Shown here: positions 1-6,694 of the stretch, in pieces
How positions within the stretch are numbered: the stretch's first letter is position 1
How the letters are laid out: the number at the start of each line of letters is the position of its first letter
From: Prevotella sp. UBA6387
GTDB taxonomy: Bacteria; Bacteroidota; Bacteroidia; Bacteroidales; Bacteroidaceae
Direction of reading: 5' to 3'
Length of the DNA: 11,551 bases
NCBI GenBank assembly: GCA_002437565.1
Contig: DJQL01000097.1
Span: 5,582-17,132 of the forward strand
The notes under the pieces: model-generated
The model's input: the letters and a program-made list of their open reading frames with translations, nothing else
Told to the model about the DNA's origin: nothing
Database searches by the model: none
Made by a program: the position numbers and the translations under genes

Positions 1-52
1 GCGTGAGGCCAACGCGATTCAAGCGTAAAGGCAACGCGATTCAAGCGTAAAG
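1..52. repeat. 22-bp tandem repeat, cut by the window edge
   Basis: A 21-base unit occurs exactly at 10-30 and again at 32-52, giving a period of 22 bases. Positions 1-9 (GCGTGAGGC) resemble the end of a further, diverged copy (GCGTAAAGGC), so the array probably continues left of the window. Each full unit contains a short inverted repeat, ACGC-GATTCAA-GCGT. The array lies just downstream of the DUF4301 gene (stop at 87). The bases between the array and that stop (53-86) show no gene and no clear terminator. Its function is unknown; it could be an intergenic repeat family, but that cannot be tested from one locus. Confidence 0.85.
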
Positions 53-86
53 CCGATGGGCATGTATTTGGCTCTGTTTCAAGGTG

Positions 87-1604
87 TTACTGGTGTACGT
101 CGCGCAAGAGGTCGTTGACCGTCTTCACGGGGTTGAACGTGTCGAGGGGCACCTCCACGAACACGGTGTTCCAGTCGCTCATGGCGCCGTTCCACAGGCC
201 AGGCAGCTCGAGAGCTTTCAGGGCCTTGCCGTTTTTCGACTTGCTGCTGATGAATCCCGTGTTGGTGTCCACATGCTTGCGCAGGTCGAACGGCTCGCCC
301 TTGTAGTTTTTCGTGGCGCACACCAGATCCACGGGGTTGAAGTGCGTGCCGCTGGTGAACATCTCGACATACGCCTCGTTGCTCTTGTCTATCTGCGAGC
401 TCTCAAGAATCTGCGGGCTCACCGTGCCGTCCTGGTTGTAGGCGAGGAACGGTCCGCCGCCAGGCTCGCCCACGTTGCGCACCACGCCGCACACCCTGAT
501 TGGTCGGTTGAGCTTTGAGCGTAGGTAAGACACGAGGTCGCCGTCTTCCAGTTCCTTGATGTCGGCCTTGCGGCAGCACAGCACCTGCTGCACGAAGCGT
601 ATTATCTCCTCTATCTTGTCGTGGTTGTAGACACCCGTGTCGAGCAGGCGCAGGTAGCCAAACGCTTTCTCCTGCACCTCGGCGAGCACGCCGCCTATGA
701 CTTGCTTCCATTTCACCGTGTCACCCTTCAACCTGTCGGGCACCACGTTGTCGATGTTCTTTATGAACACCACGTCGGCATCTATCTCGTTGAGGTTCTC
801 TATCAGCGCGCCATGCCCGCCGGGGCGGAAGAGCAGCGTGCCGTCGGGGTTGCGGAAAGGCGTGTTGTCGGGGTTGGCGGCTATGGTGTCGGTCGATGGC
901 TTCTGCTCCGAGAACGATATGTCGTAGCTCACGTTGAGTTTCTTCTCGTAGTCGGCCTTCTTCTCCGCCACCTTCTTCTCGAATAGCTCCAAGTGGTCGT
1001 GTGAGACGGTGAAGTGGACATGCGCCTTGCCGTTTGACGATGCGTAGAGCGCCGCTTCCACGAGGTGCTCCTCCATTGGCGTGCGCGCCCCTTCGGCATA
1101 GCGGTGGAAGAGCAGCAAGCCCTTGGGCAGCAGTCCGTAGGCGAGACCCTCCTTGTTGAGCAAGTTGGCCACCACAGCCTTGTATTCGCCAGCCTTCACC
1201 AGCGCGGCGATGTCCTTGCCGTTGTTTTCCTCACACTTGGCGTTCAGCGCGTCGTAGAACGCGAACTTGCCGATATTGACGAAAAACGCCTTCTCGAAGT
1301 CGGTCTGCGGCTCGTCGTAGCTCGCGTCGAGGAAGGCGAAGAGATTCTTGAACATCCTGCTTGCCGCCCCCGAGGCAGGGACGAACTTCACGATCTTGTG
1401 TCCGGCCTTCTTGTACGCCTCCCACTTGCTTATGGCCTCCTGTTGCGCCTTGTCGTCTTCCACGGTGATGCCCTTGCCCACCGATGCCGCTGCTTCGAGC
1501 CTGAGGAACGGGAATCCCTGTTCTATCTCCTTGAGCTGCCGCTCCACCTGGGCAACAGTCATGCCACGGCCTTCGATTTGTTTCTTGTCTTGTTGAGTTA
1601 GCAT
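87..1604 (-). CDS. DUF4301 family protein, possible nucleotidyltransferase-like fold
   Basis: This is a 505-residue cytoplasmic protein with no signal peptide or membrane segment, which I recognise as DUF4301, a family of unknown function. Several stretches recall GT-A-fold sugar nucleotidyltransferases of the UDP-sugar pyrophosphorylase type. VPASGAASRMF (75-85) resembles their N-terminal nucleotide-binding loop. LLPKGLLLFHRY lies at 158-169, and HVHFTVSHDHLELFE (195-209) resembles a core strand. FRPGGHGALIENL (259-271) followed by DADVVFIKNIDNV (275-287) resembles the PxGHG and N-x-DN elements. HFNPVDLV (421-428) is a further motif-like patch. The resemblance is my reading, not a search result. 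The ATG at 1602-1604 gives a natural N-terminus. The gene lies 36 bases downstream of the secreted-protein gene on the same strand, with no promoter seen between them, so cotranscription is likely. It is divergent from the glycogen operon. Family call is firm; function is inferred. Confidence 0.85.
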   Translation of the reverse strand: MLTQQDKKQIEGRGMTVAQVERQLKEIEQGFPFLRLEAAASVGKGITVEDDKAQQEAISKWEAYKKAGHKIVKFVPASGAASRMFKNLFAFLDASYDEPQTDFEKAFFVNIGKFAFYDALNAKCEENNGKDIAALVKAGEYKAVVANLLNKEGLAYGLLPKGLLLFHRYAEGARTPMEEHLVEAALYASSNGKAHVHFTVSHDHLELFEKKVAEKKADYEKKLNVSYDISFSEQKPSTDTIAANPDNTPFRNPDGTLLFRPGGHGALIENLNEIDADVVFIKNIDNVVPDRLKGDTVKWKQVIGGVLAEVQEKAFGYLRLLDTGVYNHDKIEEIIRFVQQVLCCRKADIKELEDGDLVSYLRSKLNRPIRVCGVVRNVGEPGGGPFLAYNQDGTVSPQILESSQIDKSNEAYVEMFTSGTHFNPVDLVCATKNYKGEPFDLRKHVDTNTGFISSKSKNGKALKALELPGLWNGAMSDWNTVFVEVPLDTFNPVKTVNDLLRDVHQ

Positions 1605-1640
1605 GTTTATGTTGTTTTTAGAATTTTATGTTATCGCGAG

Positions 1641-2078
1641 TCATCGTTTCACGAAGTCCAGTTCCTTTGGCATCTTCAGCCACTTGCGGTTCCTGGCAAT
1701 CTTCAGCGTGCTGCCCTTGACCTGCTTGAGCTTGAAGTTCTTGCCGTCGTCGGTGGATAGCGTCGCCATGAGGTCTTCGCTGCCATAGTCGTTAGTTATC
1801 TGCACCTCAGCGGTTTTGCCGTTCTTTATCGTGGCCGCGGTGAATAGCCACTTGCGCCCATCCTCGCGGTCGCCGAAGTATCCCGCCATGGCTCCGTAGA
1901 TTTCTTGTTGCGGCACCATGACATTGTTGTGATAGAAGTCCATGACGATGAAGACATCATATTTCTGGTTGTACAGATATCCCTTGAAAGTTGTTGAATC
2001 TTTTTCAGCGTCATGCCCTTTCGCCACCATGGCCAATGGCAACAACGACAATAGGATGAACAGTATTGCCTTTTTCAT
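1641..2078 (-). CDS. Small secreted protein of unknown function
   Basis: I do not recognise a named family. From the ATG at 2076-2078 the product is 145 residues. It opens with a classic export signal: MKK, a hydrophobic core (ILFILLSLLPLAMV), then a likely signal peptidase I site around Ala16-Ala19. There is no lipobox cysteine, so it should be periplasmic or secreted and not a lipoprotein. The mature part alternates hydrophobic and polar residues (for example YDVFIVMDFY and AEVQITNDYGSEDL), suggesting a small beta-rich domain, and ends in a basic KWLKMPKELDFVKR. The frame stays open 22 codons further up to 2144, but that start would put a poor leader before the signal peptide and would place the TATCTTTG promoter box inside the gene, so I chose 2078. 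It is first in a probable two-gene unit with the DUF4301 gene. Confidence 0.8.
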   Translation of the reverse strand: MKKAILFILLSLLPLAMVAKGHDAEKDSTTFKGYLYNQKYDVFIVMDFYHNNVMVPQQEIYGAMAGYFGDREDGRKWLFTAATIKNGKTAEVQITNDYGSEDLMATLSTDDGKNFKLKQVKGSTLKIARNRKWLKMPKELDFVKR

Positions 2079-2100
2079 AGTTGTAGAGTTCTTTTTTATG

Positions 2101-2108
2101 CAAAGATA
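2101..2108 (-). promoter_or_regulatory. Bacteroidetes -7 box for the secreted protein / DUF4301 unit
   Basis: On the minus strand this reads TATCTTTG, a full match to the Bacteroidetes -7 consensus TAnnTTTG. It sits 22 bases upstream of the ATG at 2078, so the leader would be short. No good TTTG -33 element lies 19-21 bases further upstream (the bases there read about GTGC), so the promoter may be weak or assisted. It supports the 2078 start over the longer one at 2144. Confidence 0.5.
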
Positions 2109-2159
2109 ACCGTTTGCATCAAGAATTGCACCCTTTTTAAGCATTTTTTGTATATGATT

Positions 2160-2190
2160 TTTGTTTTCAGTTTATTTCTTATTAACTTTG
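2160..2190 (+). promoter_or_regulatory. Bacteroidetes promoter of the glycogen operon
   Basis: TTTG at 2160-2163 and TAACTTTG at 2183-2190 match the -33 and -7 consensus of the Bacteroidetes primary sigma factor, with a 19-base spacer. The -7 box ends 19 bases before the ATG at 2210, so the leader is very short and leaves little room for a riboswitch or attenuator. The surrounding sequence is strongly AT-rich compared with the genes. This is the best-formed promoter in the window. Confidence 0.75.
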
Positions 2191-2209
2191 GGCAGAATTT
2201 ACAATCGAA

Positions 2210-3874
2210 ATGGTAAAAAGAGAGTTGTTCCCCGACTACATTTTTGAGTCGAGTTGGGAAGTTTGTAATAAAGTTGGAGGAATCTACGCGGTGTTGTCAA
2301 CGCGTGCCAAGACGTTGCACGATAAGCTTGGCGACAATCTCATTTTCATAGGCCCAGACTGTTGGGGCGACAAGCCTTGCCCTTATTTCAAGGAAGACGG
2401 CAAGCTGTTTGCCGACTGGCGTAAGAAAGCCCTGTCGGAAGGTCTCTCCGTGAAAGTGGGTCGCTGGAGCGTGCCTGGCGAGCCCGTCGCCATTCTCGTG
2501 GACTTCAAGCCATTCTTCAATAAGAAAGACGAGATCTACGGTCAGCTGTGGCAAGACTTCCAGGTGGACAGCCTCCATGCCTACGGCGACTACGACGAGG
2601 CGTCGATGTTCTCTTATGCCGCCGCCCGCGTCACCCAGAGCTTCTATTATTATAATGTGTCGCCCGACAAGAAAGTGGTGTATCATGGCAACGAGTGGAT
2701 GACTGGCCTCGGCCTGCTCTACATACATAAGTACGTGCCCGAGATAGCCACCATCTTCACCACCCACGCCACGAGCATAGGCCGCAGCATAGCCGGCAAC
2801 AACAAGCCCCTCTACGACTATTTCGAGGGATACAACGGCAACCAGATGGCCGCCGAGCTCAACATGCAGAGCAAGCACTCCATAGAGCGCCAGACGGCGA
2901 AATACGTCGACTGCTTCACCACGGTGAGCGAGATCACCGCCCGCGAGTGCAAACAGCTGCTCGACAAGCCTGTCGACGTGGTGCTGCCCAACGGGTTCGA
3001 GAACAACTTCGTGCCTAAGGGCGCTGCGTTCACCCGCAAGCGCAAGGCGGCGCGCGAGAAGCTGCTCTTGATAGCCAACGAGCTGACCGGCGAGCACTTC
3101 GACGACAGCACCCTCATCGTGTCGACCAGCGGGCGCTACGAGTTCCGCAACAAGGGCATCGACGTGTTCATCGACGCCGTAAACCTCTTGCGCCACGACG
3201 CGCGCCTGAAGCGCAACGTGGTGGCGTTTATCGACGTGCCGGCTTGGGTGCGCGAGCCGCGCGAGGACCTGCGGCGGCGCATGGAGCAAGTGTTCAACGA
3301 CGGCACGCCCCTCGACACGCCCGTGATAACCCATTGGCTCAACAACATGGACACGGACAACGCCTTAGGCAAGATGCGCGCCCTGGGCATGACAAACGGC
3401 AAGGGCGACAAGGTGAAGATAGTGTTCATACCGTGCTATCTCACGGGCGACGACGGCATAGTGAACTTCAACTACTACGATGTCATCCTCGGCAACGACC
3501 TCTGCGTGTTCCCGTCGTATTATGAGCCATGGGGTTACACCCCCTTGGAGTCGATAGCCTTCAAGGTGCCATGCGTCACCACCGACCTCGCCGGCTTCGG
3601 CCTCTGGGCCAACTCGGAGTTGGGCCATTATGGCGAGATCGCCGATGGCGTGAAGGTGGTGCACCGCACCGACAGTAACTACGCTGGTGTGGCCAATGCC
3701 ATAGAGGAGACCATCTACGAACTTTCGGAGATGAGCGCCGACCAAGTGAAGGCCGTGAGGGCCAAGGCCGAGAGGTTGTCGAAGAAAGCCTTGTGGAGCC
3801 ATTTCATCAAGTATTATGAGAAAGCCTACGACTTCGCCCTGCGCAAGGCGGCGGAGCGCGCGTCGAAGTCGTGA
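2210..3874 (+). CDS. Glycogen synthase, GT3 (eukaryote-like) type
   Basis: This 554-residue cytoplasmic glycosyltransferase adds glucose from a nucleotide sugar to the non-reducing ends of alpha-1,4-glucan. It matches the fungal and animal glycogen synthase family (GT3), not bacterial GlgA (GT5). In order: ESSWEVCNKVGGIYAV (13-28, donor-binding loop), HGNEWMTGL (159-167), IFTTHATSIGR (182-192), CFTTVSEIT (235-243), LPNGFE (259-264), GRYEFRNKG (308-316) and FPSYYEPWGYTPLES (434-448), with the paired glutamates Glu439 and Glu447. GT3 enzymes use UDP-glucose in eukaryotes, which fits the absence of glgC nearby. The protein is shorter than the eukaryotic enzymes, which exceed 700 residues, and lacks their long phosphorylated tails. 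The C-terminal regulatory helix is recognisable (510-545) but has few arginines. The ATG at 2210 lies directly after a strong promoter. The phosphorylase gene follows after 56 bases. I leave the symbol blank because glgA normally denotes GT5. Confidence 0.93.
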   Translation: MVKRELFPDYIFESSWEVCNKVGGIYAVLSTRAKTLHDKLGDNLIFIGPDCWGDKPCPYFKEDGKLFADWRKKALSEGLSVKVGRWSVPGEPVAILVDFKPFFNKKDEIYGQLWQDFQVDSLHAYGDYDEASMFSYAAARVTQSFYYYNVSPDKKVVYHGNEWMTGLGLLYIHKYVPEIATIFTTHATSIGRSIAGNNKPLYDYFEGYNGNQMAAELNMQSKHSIERQTAKYVDCFTTVSEITARECKQLLDKPVDVVLPNGFENNFVPKGAAFTRKRKAAREKLLLIANELTGEHFDDSTLIVSTSGRYEFRNKGIDVFIDAVNLLRHDARLKRNVVAFIDVPAWVREPREDLRRRMEQVFNDGTPLDTPVITHWLNNMDTDNALGKMRALGMTNGKGDKVKIVFIPCYLTGDDGIVNFNYYDVILGNDLCVFPSYYEPWGYTPLESIAFKVPCVTTDLAGFGLWANSELGHYGEIADGVKVVHRTDSNYAGVANAIEETIYELSEMSADQVKAVRAKAERLSKKALWSHFIKYYEKAYDFALRKAAERASKS

Positions 3875-3930
3875 GCGACCGATGCCGCGGCAGACACAAA
3901 GAATCATATAACAACAGATAATAAATTAAC

Positions 3931-6492
3931 ATGAAAATCAAAGCTGATTACACGAATGCCCCTCAGTGGAAGAACCTCAACATCAAGTCGAGCCTCCCTG
4001 AGCAACTGGAGTGCCTTGACGAGCTGGCCCACAACATGTGGTGGGCTTGGAATTATGAGGCCCGCAACCTTTTCAAGAGTCTCGACGAGGAGCTCTACGA
4101 GCAAGTGGGTCACAACCCCGTGCTGCTGCTCGACCGCCTCGGCTATGACCGCAAGGAGGCCATCGTCAAGGACAAGGCCATCATGAAGAAGGTGAAGGAG
4201 GTCTATGCCAATTTCCGCAAGTACATGGATGTGAAGCCCGACAGCAGCCGTCCTTCCGTGGCTTACTTCTGCATGGAGTATGGTCTCAACCAGGTGCTGA
4301 AGATCTACTCCGGTGGCCTCGGCATGCTCGCCGGCGACTACGTGAAAGAGGCTTCCGACAGCAACGTGGACATGTGCGCCGTCGGCTTCCTCTATCGCTA
4401 TGGCTACTTCACGCAGAGCCTGAGCATGGATGGTCAGCAAATAGCCAAATACGACGCCCAAGACTTCAACTCGCTGCCTATCGAGCGCGTGCTCGACGAG
4501 AACGGCAACCAGGTGGTCGTGGACGTGCCTTACATGAACTACCAGGTTCACGCCCTCGTGTGGGTGGTCAACGTCGGCCGCGTCAAGCTCTATCTCCTCG
4601 ACACCGACAACGACATGAACTCGGAGTTTGACAAGCCCATCACCCACAGCCTCTACGGTGGCGACTGGGAGAACCGCCTGAAGCAAGAGATCCTGCTCGG
4701 CATGGGTGGCGTGCTGATGCTGAAGAAGCTCGGCATCAAGAAGCAGCTGTACCATTGCAACGAGGGTCACGCCGCGCTCTGCAACCTGCAGCGCCTGGTC
4801 GACTACGTAGACGGAGGCATGACATTCAACGAGGCCCTTGAGCTCGTGCGCGCCTCATCGCTCTACACCGTACACACGCCGGTGCCTGCCGGCCACGACT
4901 ATTTCGACGAGGGCCTGTTCGGCAAGTACATGGGCGGTTATCCATCGCGCCTTGGCATCAGCTGGGACGAGTTCATCGGCATGGGCCGCGAGAACCCCGA
5001 CGACCACGGCGAGCGTTTCTGCATGAGCATCTTCGCCTGCAACACCTGCCAGGAGGTCAACGGCGTGTCGAAGCTCCACGGATGGGTGAGCCAGAAGATG
5101 TTCGCGCCGATATGGAAAGGCTACTTCCCCGAGGAAAACCACGTGGGCTACGTCACCAACGGCGTACACTTCCCCACATGGTGCGCCACAGAGTGGCGTA
5201 AGGTCTACGACAAGTATTTCGACCCGTCGTTCATGAGCGACCAGAGCAATGAGACCATCTGGCACGCCATCAACAACGTGCCCGACGACGAGATATGGAA
5301 GACCCGCATGGCCCTTAAGGAGAAACTCATCAAGTATATCCGCGACAAGTTCACCAAGCAGTGGCTTCGCAACCAGGGCGACCCCGCGCGCGTGGTGTCC
5401 CTCTTGGAGCGCATCAACCCCAACGCCCTGATGATTGGCTTCTGCCGCCGTTTCGCCACATACAAGCGTGCCCACCTGCTCTTCACCGACCTTGACCGCT
5501 TGAGCAAGATCGTGAACGACCCTGAGCATCCCGTGCTCTTCTTCTTCTCAGGAAAGGCACATCCGGCCGACGGCGCCGGCCAGGGCCTCATAAAGAAGAT
5601 TTACGAGATCAGCCAGCGTCCAGAGTTCCTCGGCAAGATCATCTTCCTTGAAGACTACGACATGCAGCTCGCGCGCCGCCTCGTGTCGGGCGTGGACATC
5701 TGGATGAACACCCCGACCCGTCCGCTTGAGGCTTCAGGCACGTCTGGCGAGAAGGCCGAGATGAACGGCGTGGTCAACCTCTCCGTGCTCGACGGATGGT
5801 GGGTTGAGGGCTACCGCAAGGGTGCCGGCTGGGCACTCCCGCAGGAGCGCACATACCAGAACCAGGGCTATCAAGACTCGCTCGACGCGGCAACCATCTA
5901 TTCGCTGCTTGAGCACGAGATAGTGCCTCTCTACTACGCCAAGAACAAGAAAGGCTACAGCGAGAACTGGATCAAGGTCATCAAGAACTCCATCTCCACC
6001 ATCGCGCCTCACTACACCATGAAGCGCCAGCTCGACGACTATTACACGAAGTTCTATACCAAGGAAGCCGAGCGCAGCGCCAAGCTCGAGGCCAACGACA
6101 ACCGCCTTGCCAAGGAGATAGCTCAGTGGAAGGAGAACGTGGCTGAGCGTTGGGACAGCATCCGCGTGGTCAGCAAGGATGAGGCTTCGCTCTTCGACGC
6201 TTGCCAGACAGGCAAGAAATACAAGCTCACCTATGTCATCGACGAGCAGGGACTCAACGACGCCATAGGCTTGGAGCTCGTGATCCTGAAGCCGGACAGC
6301 GACACCAGCGACCGCAGGGTCTTCCGCGTGGACGAGTTCAAGATGGTCGGGCACGAGGGCAACAACTACACCTTCGAGCTTGAAGAGGAGCCAGAACTCG
6401 CCGGCAGCTTCAAGACGTGCGTGCGCATGTTCCCGAAGAACGCCAATCTGCCTCACCGTCAGGACTTCTGCTACGTGAAATGGCTTGACTAA
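3931..6492 (+). CDS. glgP: Alpha-glucan phosphorylase
   Basis: This 853-residue GT35 enzyme phosphorolyses alpha-1,4-glucan to glucose-1-phosphate using pyridoxal phosphate. It belongs to the short bacterial and archaeal branch (about 850 residues) with an N-terminal DUF3417-like region (about 25-95, including LDELAHNMWWAWNYEARNLF). Catalytic-domain landmarks are AYFCMEYGL (111-119), YSGGLGMLAGD (126-136), HCNEGHAALC (275-284), HTPVPAGHD (315-323), GFCRRFATYKRAHL (503-516) and EASGTSGEKAEMNG (600-613), in which Lys608 should hold the cofactor. Glu607 stands where many relatives have Met; I think this is usual in Bacteroidetes. The last 110 residues or so form a beta-rich C-terminal domain ending in DFCYVKWLD. 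The gene is second in the operon; the 56-base gap has no terminator or promoter that I can see. Isoleucine codons are mostly ATC (30 of 39), unlike the downstream operon, suggesting strong expression. Confidence 0.95.
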   Translation: MKIKADYTNAPQWKNLNIKSSLPEQLECLDELAHNMWWAWNYEARNLFKSLDEELYEQVGHNPVLLLDRLGYDRKEAIVKDKAIMKKVKEVYANFRKYMDVKPDSSRPSVAYFCMEYGLNQVLKIYSGGLGMLAGDYVKEASDSNVDMCAVGFLYRYGYFTQSLSMDGQQIAKYDAQDFNSLPIERVLDENGNQVVVDVPYMNYQVHALVWVVNVGRVKLYLLDTDNDMNSEFDKPITHSLYGGDWENRLKQEILLGMGGVLMLKKLGIKKQLYHCNEGHAALCNLQRLVDYVDGGMTFNEALELVRASSLYTVHTPVPAGHDYFDEGLFGKYMGGYPSRLGISWDEFIGMGRENPDDHGERFCMSIFACNTCQEVNGVSKLHGWVSQKMFAPIWKGYFPEENHVGYVTNGVHFPTWCATEWRKVYDKYFDPSFMSDQSNETIWHAINNVPDDEIWKTRMALKEKLIKYIRDKFTKQWLRNQGDPARVVSLLERINPNALMIGFCRRFATYKRAHLLFTDLDRLSKIVNDPEHPVLFFFSGKAHPADGAGQGLIKKIYEISQRPEFLGKIIFLEDYDMQLARRLVSGVDIWMNTPTRPLEASGTSGEKAEMNGVVNLSVLDGWWVEGYRKGAGWALPQERTYQNQGYQDSLDAATIYSLLEHEIVPLYYAKNKKGYSENWIKVIKNSISTIAPHYTMKRQLDDYYTKFYTKEAERSAKLEANDNRLAKEIAQWKENVAERWDSIRVVSKDEASLFDACQTGKKYKLTYVIDEQGLNDAIGLELVILKPDSDTSDRRVFRVDEFKMVGHEGNNYTFELEEEPELAGSFKTCVRMFPKNANLPHRQDFCYVKWLD

Positions 6493-6512
6493 TATATCAT
6501 AGACACCATACA

Positions 6513-6577
6513 GACATGGGCTGCCACTGCATCCTCCAAAGGATGGTGGCAGCCCATTGTCGTTTGTGTCTTTCTTG
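6513..6577 (+). terminator. Intrinsic terminator after glgP
   Basis: A perfect 12-bp stem pairs ATGGGCTGCCAC (6516-6527) with GTGGCAGCCCAT (6546-6557). The apex adds an inner 5-bp stem, CATCC (6530-6534) with GGATG (6541-6545), around a six-base loop. At the base, GAC (6513-6515) can pair with GTC (6559-6561) across a one-base bulge. A T-rich run (CGTTTGTGTCTTTCTT) follows directly. It lies 20 bases after the glgP stop and should end the glycogen operon. Confidence 0.85.
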
Positions 6578-6594
6578 CATAAATATAACGAAAG

Positions 6595-6613
6595 AGTATA
6601 CTATTTGCGCAAA
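6595..6613. promoter_or_regulatory. Adjacent palindromes, possible operator upstream of acnA
   Basis: Two perfect palindromes, AGTATACT (6595-6602) and TTTGCGCAAA (6604-6613), stand one base apart. They lie 21 bases or more upstream of the presumed -33 element of the acnA promoter, a usual position for an activator site. I cannot name a regulator for either. Short palindromes also arise by chance, so this is tentative. Confidence 0.25.
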
Positions 6614-6633
6614 CTGTAAGAAATATATGTGTT

Positions 6634-6667
6634 TTTGTGGATAATCGGAAATAAATACTTAATTTTG
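6634..6667 (+). promoter_or_regulatory. Promoter of the acnA-icd-gltA operon
   Basis: TAATTTTG (6660-6667) matches the Bacteroidetes -7 consensus. A TTTG at 6634-6637 could be the -33 element, but the spacer is 22 bases, slightly longer than usual. The -7 box ends 27 bases before the ATG at 6695. The short leader holds an immediate start-stop pair (ATG TAA, 6677-6682), of unknown meaning. No riboswitch-like structure is visible. Confidence 0.6.
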
Positions 6668-6694
6668 CAAGCATACATGTAATTGAGTAATTGT

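Noticed and set aside
1..52. CRISPR array
   Set aside because: The two units are separated by a single base, so there are no spacers; this is a tandem repeat.
2079..2144. N-terminal extension of the secreted protein to the ATG at 2144
   Set aside because: It would place a polar leader before a textbook signal peptide and put the TATCTTTG promoter box inside the coding region.
2297..3334. Long open frame antisense to the glycogen synthase (345 codons)
   Set aside because: The opposite strand encodes conserved GT3 motifs throughout; this frame has no recognisable domain and no promoter of its own.
3883..3892. TGCCGCGGCA palindrome between the glycogen synthase and glgP genes
   Set aside because: A 10-bp palindrome without a loop cannot form a stable terminator, no T-run follows, and such GC palindromes are common by chance here.
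6683..6694. TTG start for acnA four codons upstream
   Set aside because: An ATG at 6695 gives a normal family N-terminus; the extra four residues have no support and TTG starts are rarer.
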